From: Thermomicrobiaceae bacterium
Lineage (GTDB): Bacteria > Chloroflexota > Chloroflexia > Thermomicrobiales > Thermomicrobiaceae
Assembly: GCA_007124395.1 (NCBI GenBank)
Contig: SLFF01000220.1
Location: 1 to 9,356, forward strand
Length of the DNA stretch: 9,356 nucleotides
Direction: 5' to 3'
Shown: in pieces, positions 1-6,741 of the stretch
Position numbering within the stretch: position 1 is the stretch's first letter
How the letters are laid out: every line of letters begins with the position of its first letter
Program-made: the position numbers and the translations under genes
Notes under the pieces: model-generated
Databases searched by the model: none
Told to the model about the DNA's origin: nothing
The model's input: the letters and a program-made list of their open reading frames with translations, nothing else

Positions 1-1254
1 AACGAGACACATCGCCGATGAATAGGTGAAAAGGCGGCCTTCGGCGCGAATCTCCCAGATACCGTGATCCGGCGTGCGCCACTCTTCGGCAGCGGCATCG
101 ATCAACGGGCGAAGCCGGGACCAGAGATGCTCGTCGATACTGCCGCCAGGCATCCCCCACTGATAGGCCACGTCGATGATCTCGCCGTAGACGTCGTGCT
201 GGCGCTGATCAGCCGCTCCATTGCCCCAGCGCACCGGCGGGGACTTTCGATAGCCTTCCAGCAGCGGGTCTTCCCACTCTGGTTCTGGCTGATTGCCGTC
301 CAGGGTGTAGAGCACATGCGGCTGTCCATCACGCTCCACGGCATCGAGCACCCAGCCAAGGAAAGCCCAGGCTTCGCTGGTCATCCCGATCCGGCGCAAC
401 GCGAAGACAGAGAAGGCGCAGTCCCGAATCCATGCGTAGCGGTAGTCCCAGTTTCGTGGACCGCCGATCGCTTCGGGAAGTGAGGACGTCGGTGCTGCTA
501 CGATCGCCCCGGTTGGGAGGTAGTCCATCATCTTCAGGGTGATGGAGGATCGGCGCACCAGATCGTACTGTGGGCCATCATAATGGAAGCAACTGATCCA
601 GTTTCGCCAGGCATTGATCGTCGATTGCATGCAGTGTTCCGGCGAAATCGGGGTGAATCGGTGCGGTGGGCGCTTCCAGTGAAGCATCACATGGAACGAA
701 TCGCCAGTCTCCAGCGAGAGCTCGGTGTGCATGCCATCCAGTTCCACGGTGGAATACATGGAAAGGTCGAGCTCCGGCTGTTCGTTCAGATCGAGTAGAT
801 AGCCGCCACTACTCCGACTGATCTCGGCGCCACCACGAGGGGAAATATCGACCCGGAGATTTACCGGTCCCTGCAGCACTTCGACCTTCCGAACCAGTTC
901 ACGCCGGCCAGGCGGGGCATCTTCATGGAGATTCACGCCACTGCGGAGCGTCATGGCATCGGTAATCCGGATCATACCGTCGCCATTGCGGAGCTCGGTA
1001 ACCAGGACTCCGGTATCTTCAATATAGTACTGGCGAGAGGTGCGAACCTCATCCAGCGAAATCGAGAAGGCACCCCCTCGCACGGAATCGAGAATCTGTG
1101 CGAATATCGGGGAAGAATCGAACCGCGGAACGGACATCCAGGGGATACTGCCGTCCCGGGCTACGAGTGCCGATCCGGTGCAGTCACCAATCAGGGCGTG
1201 ATCCTCGATCGGCAGGTAGCCATCGATCCGTTCGATCGGAGTAAACTCTGGCAT
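1..1254 (-). CDS. GH15 family glycosidase (glucoamylase/trehalase type), N-terminal 418 residues, cut by window edge
   Basis: The minus frame is open from ATG at 1254 to base 1, giving 418 residues without a stop; GH15 proteins of this bacterial type are about 600-650 residues, so the last third lies outside. The start is backed by a purine-rich ribosome site (GGAAGGGAG, 1274-1266, about 11 nt upstream). Residues 1-60 carry the family N-terminus (GYLPIEDHALIGDC, then W-M-S-V-PRFDS), which opens the beta-sandwich domain. The (alpha/alpha)6 catalytic part begins near residue 255: RNWDYRYAWIRDC at 267-279, with substrate-binding R277-D278, and a W-G-N-G-A-A-x-Q-x-Q-x-D-x-Y-G-E block. GIWEIR at 398-403 places E401 as the probable general acid. 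Family members hydrolyse alpha-glucosidic bonds of oligosaccharides, dextrins or trehalose by inversion; the substrate cannot be set from sequence. No signal peptide is visible, so it is probably cytoplasmic. The segment after the acid, F-T-Y-S-S-A-M-C-L-V, departs from the usual F-T-x-S-K-x-M-x-W-V. Confidence 0.93.
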   Translation of the reverse strand, partial: MPEFTPIERIDGYLPIEDHALIGDCTGSALVARDGSIPWMSVPRFDSSPIFAQILDSVRGGAFSISLDEVRTSRQYYIEDTGVLVTELRNGDGMIRITDAMTLRSGVNLHEDAPPGRRELVRKVEVLQGPVNLRVDISPRGGAEISRSSGGYLLDLNEQPELDLSMYSTVELDGMHTELSLETGDSFHVMLHWKRPPHRFTPISPEHCMQSTINAWRNWISCFHYDGPQYDLVRRSSITLKMMDYLPTGAIVAAPTSSLPEAIGGPRNWDYRYAWIRDCAFSVFALRRIGMTSEAWAFLGWVLDAVERDGQPHVLYTLDGNQPEPEWEDPLLEGYRKSPPVRWGNGAADQRQHDVYGEIIDVAYQWGMPGGSIDEHLWSRLRPLIDAAAEEWRTPDHGIWEIRAEGRLFTYSSAMCLV

Positions 1255-1468
1255 TAGTTTGCGATCTCCCTTCCATAAGAAGCGTCGTGTGTTGGCAGAC
1301 AGGCAGTGTAGTATGCGACTGATCAGGTACGGGCTGATTTGCGGCCGATTGAATCGAAGCCGCGTCGTTGCGCAGGTTCTGGTCTGCACGAATCGTACCT
1401 GAAGCCTCTTACGGAGATACGAACGGGTCCAGGACCAGCGAAGATTCACAGTTCAGGAAGGCTAACGC
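1255..1468. promoter_or_regulatory. Divergent intergenic region between the GH15 gene and the orf147-rnc-prs run
   Basis: This 214-bp spacer separates two divergently oriented genes, so it should hold both promoters and 5' leaders. The GH15 ribosome site is at its left edge and the orf147 site (AGGAAGG, 1455-1461) at its right edge. I could not find a convincing -35/-10 pair in either direction. Two short perfect palindromes are present, CGATT-G-AATCG (1346-1356) and GGTCC-A-GGACC (1426-1436); both are short enough to be chance. The regulatory call rests on position rather than on a recognised motif. Confidence 0.3.
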
Positions 1469-1912
1469 GTGGCTGACGATCTCGCTCGATTGCTCCGGCA
1501 CATTGCCCATCAATACACCGGGCCCCAAGAGGTCAAGGAAGTCGAGCGAGATGATCCGAACATCTCGGCCGACGATCTTGGTCGGCAACGAGATCGCGCC
1601 ATGCGGGACGAGGAACGGCGGGTTCAGGAACTCAAGGATGCGTTCCGCCGGGGCCTGGCCCGTTCGTATCGGGCCAGAGAAGCGGGCGGAGATGCGATCT
1701 CGCTGGATGATCGAGATCCGGATCAGAACAGGATCGCCGATGCGCTGGTGCACTTCCTGGTGGGGCCGGGCATCGCAACGTCCAGAACCCGCGAGACGAT
1801 TCCTCAGCACTACATCTATACAATCTGGGTCGACTGGCCACGCCTGTTCAGGGTGGCTCGCGAAGCCCGGATCGATCTCAAAGCAAGCATCAGACAGATA
1901 CCGGACGAGTAA
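1469..1912 (+). CDS. Hypothetical 147-aa protein upstream of rnc
   Basis: I do not recognise this family. The GTG start at 1469 is the only possible one, because an in-frame TAA lies at 1463-1465, and it is preceded by an excellent ribosome site (AGGAAGG, 1455-1461, 7-nt spacer). The protein is hydrophilic and charged, has no membrane segment, signal peptide or cysteine, and looks mostly helical. Residues 20-70 are very rich in Asp, Glu and Arg (for example DLGRQRDRAMRDEERR). The C-terminal third is more hydrophobic and aromatic (HYIYTIWVDWPRLFRVAREA) and ends in IRQIPDE. Codon choice (GAT, CGG, ATC, GCC) matches neighbouring genes, which favours this frame over the long open frames in other phases here, including an antisense one at 1409-1978. 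It ends 14 nt before the proposed rnc start, so it is probably co-transcribed with rnc and prs. Function unknown. Confidence 0.7.
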   Translation: MADDLARLLRHIAHQYTGPQEVKEVERDDPNISADDLGRQRDRAMRDEERRVQELKDAFRRGLARSYRAREAGGDAISLDDRDPDQNRIADALVHFLVGPGIATSRTRETIPQHYIYTIWVDWPRLFRVAREARIDLKASIRQIPDE

Positions 1913-1915
1913 ACC

Positions 1916-1929
1916 GGGAGGTTCCCATC
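1916..1929 (+). promoter_or_regulatory. Shine-Dalgarno and proposed ATC start of rnc
   Basis: GGGAGG (1916-1921) is followed after 5 nt (TTCCC) by ATC at 1927-1929. The rnc frame is open upstream to a TGA at 1708-1710, yet contains no ATG, GTG or TTG until GTG at 2116, which lies inside the RNase III signature and would delete catalytic residues. The ATC is the only near-cognate codon with a well-placed ribosome site and gives a normal-length N-terminus. CTG at 1960 is the alternative. Confidence 0.55.
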
Positions 1930-2673
1930 GGAGCGCTAACACCAGAGGATCGCCAGAGACTGGACGACGTTGCGGCACGGATCGACGTCGAGTTCAAACG
2001 CGAGGAACTGCTGCGCCTGGCGCTGGTTCACCGGTCATATCTGAATGAACTGGGGCTGGATAGCGATGAAGCGATTGCAGACTCCAACGAGCGTCTGGAG
2101 TTTCTCGGCGACGCCGTGCTGGGCATGATCACCGCCCAGTTCCTCTATGAACGGTATCCCGATCTTCCCGAAGGTCAGCTCACGGCGTTTCGTACCGCGC
2201 TGGTGCGCACCGAGACGCTGGCTGCCTGGGCACGTCACTTCAACCTCGATCAGCATCTGTACCTCGGTCGAGGAGAGTTGGTCAACGAAGGTGATGTGAG
2301 GGATCGGATTCTGGCGGGAGCATTCGAAGCTATCATCGCCGCTATCTATCTCGATCGCGGATTACGCAAGACTCGTGAGTTTCTACAGAAGCTGTTGCAG
2401 GCAGATGCCGACGCCATCATCACCGTGGGGCAGGAAACCAACTACAAGGGTCGCCTGCAGGAATTGATTCAGGAGCAACACCGGATTACCCCTGCGTACC
2501 ATACACTCACTGTCAGCGGACCGGCCCACGAGCGGATATTCGAAGTCGCAGTGCTGGTCGGTGAAGAGCAGATAGGAACCGGACGCGGGAGCAGCAAGCG
2601 GGCCGCTCAGCAGGAAGCCGCCAAACGCGCGCTGGAGCAATTGAAGCTGACTGAAGGGGAGACCGAAGAATGA
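1927..2673 (+). CDS. rnc: Ribonuclease III (atypical ATC start; one metal ligand replaced)
   Basis: Double-strand-specific endoribonuclease that processes rRNA precursors and other duplex RNA as a homodimer in the cytoplasm. From the proposed start it has 248 residues, close to the usual 220-250. The nuclease domain (about 10-160) contains the signature NERLEFLGDAVL at 54-65, with E55, E58 and D62 matching E. coli E38, E41 and D45, and E82 matching E65. The second metal-site motif reads ILAGAFEAIIAAIYLD: E134 (E. coli E117) is kept, but the position of E. coli D114 is Gly131. The double-stranded RNA-binding domain (about 172-240) is intact, with NYKGRLQE at its first helix, a GPAH loop, and SSKRAAQQEAAK at its second helix. 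The start is inferred: no ATG/GTG/TTG exists between the upstream stop and the catalytic motif, and only ATC1927 has a good ribosome site. The stop overlaps the prs start, implying coupled translation. Annotation from GTG 2116 would give a truncated, catalytically broken 185-aa protein and is very likely wrong. Confidence 0.92.
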   Translation: MGALTPEDRQRLDDVAARIDVEFKREELLRLALVHRSYLNELGLDSDEAIADSNERLEFLGDAVLGMITAQFLYERYPDLPEGQLTAFRTALVRTETLAAWARHFNLDQHLYLGRGELVNEGDVRDRILAGAFEAIIAAIYLDRGLRKTREFLQKLLQADADAIITVGQETNYKGRLQELIQEQHRITPAYHTLTVSGPAHERIFEVAVLVGEEQIGTGRGSSKRAAQQEAAKRALEQLKLTEGETEE

Positions 2674-3644
2674 GCAGGCTCTACGATCAGTTGACCATCT
2701 TCGGTGGCAACGCCAACCCCGAGCTGACCCGGGAGATTTGCGCCTATATTGATATTCCACCCGGACGAATCGAAGTCTTCAAGTTCAGCAACGAAAACAT
2801 CTTTGTCCGGATCGGCGAAAGTGTCCGGGAGAACGATGTCTTCGTCATCCAGCCACTCAGCGGCAAGATAAACGACAGCATCATGGAGTTGCTGATCATT
2901 ATCGATACCCTGAAGCGCTCCTCTGCCGGCCGGATTACCGCGGTGATCCCGTATTTCGGCTATGGCCGTACCGACAAGAAAGATCAGCCCCGGGTGCCGA
3001 TTACGGCCCGGTTGATCGCCGACATGATTACCGTGGCCGGTGCCAATCGGGTCCTGACCGTCGATCTCCACGCTGGCCAGCTCCAGGGATTCTTCAACAT
3101 CCCGGTCGATGAGATGACCGCCCTGCCGACGATCGCCGACTACTTCATCAACAAGAATCTGCAAAATCCGGTCGTGGTAGCTCCGGATCTCGGGAGCAGC
3201 AAACGTGCCCGAAACTTCGCCGAAGACATCAATGCCTCACTTGCGGTGATCGAAAAGCGCCGGGTCGGCAATGTCGACAAGAGCGAAGTGCTCAACCTGA
3301 TCGGCAGCGTGAAGGATCAGCCAGTCGTCATCATCGACGACGAGATCGATACCGCTGGCTCGCTGAGTCAGGCCGCCGAGGTATGCCTGCAGAATGGCGC
3401 ATCGGAGATCTACGCCGCCTGTACACACGCCGTTCTCAGTGGACCAGCGATCGAGCGACTGGAAGCATCTCCGATACGTGAGCTGGTGATCAGCAACACG
3501 ATTCCGCTGCCCCCGGAGAAGCAATCCGATAAGATTACGGTGCTATCGCTGGCAGCAATTCTCGGCGAGTCGATCCAGCGTATTCATACCGGGACCAGTG
3601 TCAGCTCAGCCTATCGGAGTGCTGACCGGACCCCGATGCCGTAA
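2670..3644 (+). CDS. prs: Ribose-phosphate pyrophosphokinase (PRPP synthetase)
   Basis: Makes 5-phosphoribosyl-1-diphosphate from ribose 5-phosphate and ATP, the precursor for purines, pyrimidines, NAD, histidine and tryptophan; cytoplasmic, usually hexameric. At 324 residues it is full length for a class I enzyme. Visible landmarks: ATP-binding loop GRTDKKDQPR (99-108), where many enzymes have A-R-Q-D; VDLHA with H134; the flexible catalytic loop with K196-R197-R198; and the PRPP/ribose-phosphate motif DDEIDTAGS beginning at D223. The C-terminus (ESIQRIHTGTSVSSAY, then a short tail) matches the usual end. The R-(S/T)-D-K-K-D and DDEI-x-TAG variants resemble, from memory, a subfamily of Chloroflexota, Deinococcota and Actinomycetota; all essential residues seem present. 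The ATG shares an ATGA with the rnc stop (2670-2673), so translation is probably coupled. Its usual partners glmU or pth are not seen on either side. Confidence 0.97.
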   Translation: MSRLYDQLTIFGGNANPELTREICAYIDIPPGRIEVFKFSNENIFVRIGESVRENDVFVIQPLSGKINDSIMELLIIIDTLKRSSAGRITAVIPYFGYGRTDKKDQPRVPITARLIADMITVAGANRVLTVDLHAGQLQGFFNIPVDEMTALPTIADYFINKNLQNPVVVAPDLGSSKRARNFAEDINASLAVIEKRRVGNVDKSEVLNLIGSVKDQPVVIIDDEIDTAGSLSQAAEVCLQNGASEIYAACTHAVLSGPAIERLEASPIRELVISNTIPLPPEKQSDKITVLSLAAILGESIQRIHTGTSVSSAYRSADRTPMP

Positions 3645-3670
3645 CCGGCGGCGATTACCTGTACGTTCGA

Positions 3671-3689
3671 CTAGCAGACTTGCTAGAAT
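3671..3689 (+). promoter_or_regulatory. Extended -10 promoter with overlapping inverted repeat, upstream of the penicillin-binding protein gene
   Basis: The element TGC-TAGAAT (3681-3689) fits an extended -10 box; no good -35 is present (16-18 nt upstream reads TACGTT or GTACGT). A perfect inverted repeat CTAGCA-GACT-TGCTAG (3671-3686) overlaps the -10, an arrangement seen for repressor operators. The same hexamer, also preceded by GC, is the -10 candidate before the GIDE gene (7021-7026). Transcription from here would give a leader of about 110 nt. Motif-based inference only. Confidence 0.4.
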
Positions 3690-3804
3690 TCCTGCAGTGA
3701 CAGCCGGGCAACAATTCGGAACGATGACGATGAGCCAGTCCCGCGGTCATACACAGCACTCGTTCGCACACCATCCTCACCAGCCGTAGTTGGAAGGCGC
3801 CACC

Positions 3805-6054
3805 GTGTCCAGGAATCGTCCATCATTTGCCAACGCACGGAAGAACCAGTCTGGTTCCCGCAACGTGCTCGCCCTTATCATCCTGACGGTGTTTGCAATC
3901 GGCGTAATCGCCATCGGGTTATTCCTGCTTGCCGATCGCCTTGGAACCGCATCGATCGGTTCAGATGGCGCCGAGAACGGTGAAGTAGCCGTCTCGGATG
4001 ATCCATCAGCCACTGAAGAGCCAACCGCTGAGGTGGAAGATCAGCCGACACCGCTTCCACCTGATCCCGAAGATCTCGAGACTGCCCGTGAGATTGCTGA
4101 GGGCTGGGTAACGCTCTGGGAAGCCGAAGATTACCGGGGGATGTACGAGCTGATCTCCCAGGAGTCACGCTCGATCATCGACCGGGATGAGTTCGTCGAG
4201 CGATACGAAGGCATCGCTCAGGAACTGGCCCAGACCGATATCGAAGTCGAAATCACTGGCGGCGTCGAAGAAGCGCTTCGCTTCAACCTCGTCGTAACCC
4301 GGGATTCTGCGCGTGTCGGTGAGTTCGAGGATGAAATTCTCCTCACCATGGTGCAGGAAGCCCAGGGCCGCCCGCGTATCGACTGGTCGCCGTCACTCAT
4401 CGTGGATGAACTGGCGGATGGCTTCATACGATGGCGTCCGGATATCCCCCAGCGGGGACGAATTCTCGACCAGCATGGTCGACCGCTGGCGCATCTCGGC
4501 CAGATCAGCAAGGTCGGGGTGATTCCAGGTGATATTGAAGACGAAGGTGCGCTGCTCAACGAGCTGAGCGATCTGCTTGACATGTCCGAGGAGCGGATCG
4601 AGAGCACCTATTCCGCCGGTGATCCGGGGTGGTTCATGCCGATTCGCGATTTCCCGGACCAGATGGATGAAGAACTTGTTGACCGACTCAACGCCATTCC
4701 TGGCGTTTCGATCCAGAAGTGGCCTGAGCGCGTCTATCCGGCTGGACCGGCAGCGGCACACGTCGTCGGATACCTCACAGAGGTGTCATCCGAGGAGCTT
4801 CCGAACCTGATAAGCGAAGGATATGCCCCTGGCGACGTCCTCGGACGTGGGGGTATCGAATCCTGGGGCGAGGAGTATCTGGCCGGAACTCGTGGCGGCA
4901 GAATCATCGTCGTCGGCCCGGACGGCAACGAGCGACGCACCGTCGTGGAGGTCTCCAGCGAACCGGCTGCCGATATCACGCTGACGATCGATATCGATCT
5001 GCAACGCGCCGCCTATGACGCACTCGGGGACGACGTAGGAAGCGTGGTTGTCGTGGATCCCGAAAGCGGTGCGGTTCGCGCGATGGTGAGCAAGCCATCC
5101 TTCAATCCCAATGACTTCATTATGGGTCACACCACCGAGAGCTGGGAACAGATCAACGATCCCGACCTCCGACCACTGGAGAATCGCACCACCACGTTTG
5201 CCTACCCGGTCGGCTCCATCTTCAAGGTCATCACTATGGCCGCCGGGATGGAGTACCTCGGTATGGATTCGCAAACGACGATGGACTGCTCGGCCGAGTT
5301 CCAGCTGCCAGGATCCGATCAGGTCTGGCGTGACTGGAGTCCGGACGGACAGGGAAACCTCTCGTTGCACAATGCGCTGGTGCAATCCTGTAACACGATC
5401 TTCTATCAGATCGGCGCCGATCTCGACTCCGAGGATCAGGACCTGTTGCCGGAAGCTGCACGGGGTTTCGGACTCGGCTCCTCTACCGGGCTGGATGCAC
5501 TGCGGGAAGTCTCCGGCACCGTGCCGGATGCGCAGTGGAAGATCGAGACCGTCGGTGATTTCTGGTCACGCGGAGATGCCGTCAACCTGTCGATCGGGCA
5601 GGGTTACTTCGAGGCAACACCGCTCCAGATGGCGGTCCTGTATGCGGCCATCGCCAATGGTGGAACGCTCTACGAGCCATATCTGGTACAGGAGATTGCA
5701 TCGCTGGAAGGCGACATTCTCTATGAGGCAGAAGAGCAGGAAAACGGCGAGATTCCGTTCCCGGATTCCACGCTATCTGCCATCCGGGAGGCTATGGTGG
5801 ACGTCACCCAGGCAAGCAACGGCACGGCGGTCGAGGTCTTCGACGGAGCCCTGGTTCCGTCCGGTGGAAAGACCGGAACGGCCGAAACGAGCCGGGATGA
5901 TCCGCACTCCTGGTATGCCGCCTTTGCCCCGGACGGTAGCCCGGGCATGGCAATGGTGGCAATGGTCGAGTTCGGTGGAGAAGGTTCCGCCGTTGCGGCC
6001 CCGATCTCACGGCAGGTCGTTGATTTCTGGGCCGATAACCTGATGGATGATTAG
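3805..6054 (+). CDS. MecA-like class B penicillin-binding protein (peptidoglycan D,D-transpeptidase)
   Basis: Membrane-anchored transpeptidase that cross-links peptidoglycan stem peptides outside the cytoplasmic membrane. I chose GTG 3805 because GGAAGG (3792-3797) sits 7 nt upstream; an in-frame TTG at 3790 has no ribosome site. The 749-residue product has a basic N-terminus, one membrane anchor (about 21-43), an acidic Pro/Glu-rich linker (44-88), an NTF2-like MecA_N domain (about 89-195, ending in the DWSPSLI motif), a PBP dimerisation domain starting near RGRILDQHGRPLA (217-229), and a transpeptidase domain (about 400-745). All three catalytic motifs are intact: S471-I-F-K474 (nucleophile Ser471), S528-C-N530 and K689-T-G691. 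The MecA_N plus transpeptidase layout is that of PBP2a and B. subtilis PbpC; that family likeness does not by itself show beta-lactam resistance. There is no PASTA domain. The DJ-1 gene follows after 28 nt, so the two are probably one transcript. Confidence 0.95.
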   Translation: MSRNRPSFANARKNQSGSRNVLALIILTVFAIGVIAIGLFLLADRLGTASIGSDGAENGEVAVSDDPSATEEPTAEVEDQPTPLPPDPEDLETAREIAEGWVTLWEAEDYRGMYELISQESRSIIDRDEFVERYEGIAQELAQTDIEVEITGGVEEALRFNLVVTRDSARVGEFEDEILLTMVQEAQGRPRIDWSPSLIVDELADGFIRWRPDIPQRGRILDQHGRPLAHLGQISKVGVIPGDIEDEGALLNELSDLLDMSEERIESTYSAGDPGWFMPIRDFPDQMDEELVDRLNAIPGVSIQKWPERVYPAGPAAAHVVGYLTEVSSEELPNLISEGYAPGDVLGRGGIESWGEEYLAGTRGGRIIVVGPDGNERRTVVEVSSEPAADITLTIDIDLQRAAYDALGDDVGSVVVVDPESGAVRAMVSKPSFNPNDFIMGHTTESWEQINDPDLRPLENRTTTFAYPVGSIFKVITMAAGMEYLGMDSQTTMDCSAEFQLPGSDQVWRDWSPDGQGNLSLHNALVQSCNTIFYQIGADLDSEDQDLLPEAARGFGLGSSTGLDALREVSGTVPDAQWKIETVGDFWSRGDAVNLSIGQGYFEATPLQMAVLYAAIANGGTLYEPYLVQEIASLEGDILYEAEEQENGEIPFPDSTLSAIREAMVDVTQASNGTAVEVFDGALVPSGGKTGTAETSRDDPHSWYAAFAPDGSPGMAMVAMVEFGGEGSAVAAPISRQVVDFWADNLMDD

Positions 6055-6076
6055 CTCCCCGCAAGGGGTCAGGAGC
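6054..6076 (+). promoter_or_regulatory. Hairpin able to mask the ribosome site of the DJ-1 gene
   Basis: GCTCC (6054-6058, starting on the last base of the upstream stop) can pair with GGAGC (6072-6076), which contains the Shine-Dalgarno sequence AGGAG (6071-6075). A competing inner stem, CCCC-GCAA-GGGG (6057-6068), has a GNRA-type loop and would leave the ribosome site free. Ribosomes finishing the upstream gene would melt either stem. Short stems, so functional relevance is inference. Confidence 0.3.
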
Positions 6077-6082
6077 AAACGC

Positions 6083-6691
6083 ATGGGCAACCCGCGAACC
6101 GTTGGTATTCTGATCTTCGACGATGTGGAAGTTCTCGACTTCTGCGGTCCCTTCGAAGTTTTTTCAGTGGCCGGAAAACCGGATCAGGATGGTGGTGAGG
6201 ACGACAAGCTCTTCCGGGCGATCACCATTGCCGAGGAAGATCGCATCATCAACTGCCGGGGCGGGTTGCTGGTTCAACCCCATTACACGATTGCCAATCA
6301 TCCGGATCTCGATATCGTCGTCGTCCCCGGTGGCAAGGGCACCCGGCGTGAGCGATACAACCGGAATCTGCTGGACTGGATCACGCTGCAGGATCAGAAG
6401 ATCGAACTGCTGACCAGCGTCTGCACCGGCTCCTTCCTGCTGGCCGAAGCGGGGAAACTCGATGGACTCTCGGCCACGACGCACTGGGCCAGTGTGGATT
6501 CAATGCGTGAGACCTACGAATCGATCTCGATGCAGGCCGATACCCGATTCGTCGATCAGGGCCGGATCATCACCTCAGCGGGGATCTCGGCAGGCATCGA
6601 CATGTCGTTGCACGTCGTCTCCCGGCTGCACGGCCAGGATACGGCAGCCTGGACCGCTCGCCGCATGGAATACGACTGGTCTCCGGAGTAA
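6083..6691 (+). CDS. DJ-1/PfpI superfamily protein, isonitrile hydratase-like, single domain
   Basis: The ATG at 6083 is preceded by AGGAG (6071-6075, 7-nt spacer), giving 202 residues; an in-frame ATG at 6047, inside the upstream gene, lacks a ribosome site. The whole protein is one class I glutamine-amidotransferase-like fold of the DJ-1/PfpI type. It has an N-terminal strand TVGILIFDDVEVLDF, then G-P-F-E-V-F with D19 and E25, a central I-V-V-V-P-G-G loop, and the nucleophile elbow S-V-C-T-G-S with C114, followed by A-T-T-H-W. The layout matches isonitrile hydratase and the sensor half of GATase-AraC regulators, but the AraC DNA-binding domain is absent, so a small-molecule hydratase or related hydrolase is likelier than a transcription factor. 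No export signal or membrane segment is seen. The substrate is unknown. Position behind the transpeptidase gene implies shared transcription, not necessarily shared function. Confidence 0.9.
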   Translation: MGNPRTVGILIFDDVEVLDFCGPFEVFSVAGKPDQDGGEDDKLFRAITIAEEDRIINCRGGLLVQPHYTIANHPDLDIVVVPGGKGTRRERYNRNLLDWITLQDQKIELLTSVCTGSFLLAEAGKLDGLSATTHWASVDSMRETYESISMQADTRFVDQGRIITSAGISAGIDMSLHVVSRLHGQDTAAWTARRMEYDWSPE

Positions 6692-6694
6692 TCC

Positions 6695-6708
6695 GCGTTC
6701 GCGAACGC
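6695..6708. repeat. Perfect 14-bp palindrome just after the DJ-1 stop codon
   Basis: GCGTTCGCGAACGC is a perfect palindrome starting 3 nt after the TAA (6689-6691) and is followed by TTTCCCTGTT. It could fold into a short hairpin acting as a weak terminator or mRNA 3' stabiliser, or be a protein-binding site. The T tract is too short for a confident terminator call. Confidence 0.4.
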
Positions 6709-6741
6709 TTTCCCTGTTCCCGCATTTCAATGAGTACACAG

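Noticed and set aside
64..1257. Plus-strand open frames opposite the GH15 gene (64-483, 583-798, 925-1257)
   Set aside because: They lie antisense to a continuous 418-codon minus-strand frame with clear GH15 motifs and encode nothing recognisable.
1409..1978. Antisense 189-aa open frame across orf147
   Set aside because: No ribosome site or known family seen, and it overlaps both orf147 and the N-terminal part of rnc. Long antisense frames are common in this base composition. It is not strictly excluded.
1368..2048. 226-aa plus-strand frame in the third phase
   Set aside because: Composition is Arg/Ser/Gly-rich in the manner of an out-of-frame reading, and it runs into the conserved N-terminal half of RNase III in another frame.
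3790..3804. TTG 3790 as start of the penicillin-binding protein
   Set aside because: It begins inside the ribosome site that serves GTG 3805 and has no ribosome site of its own.
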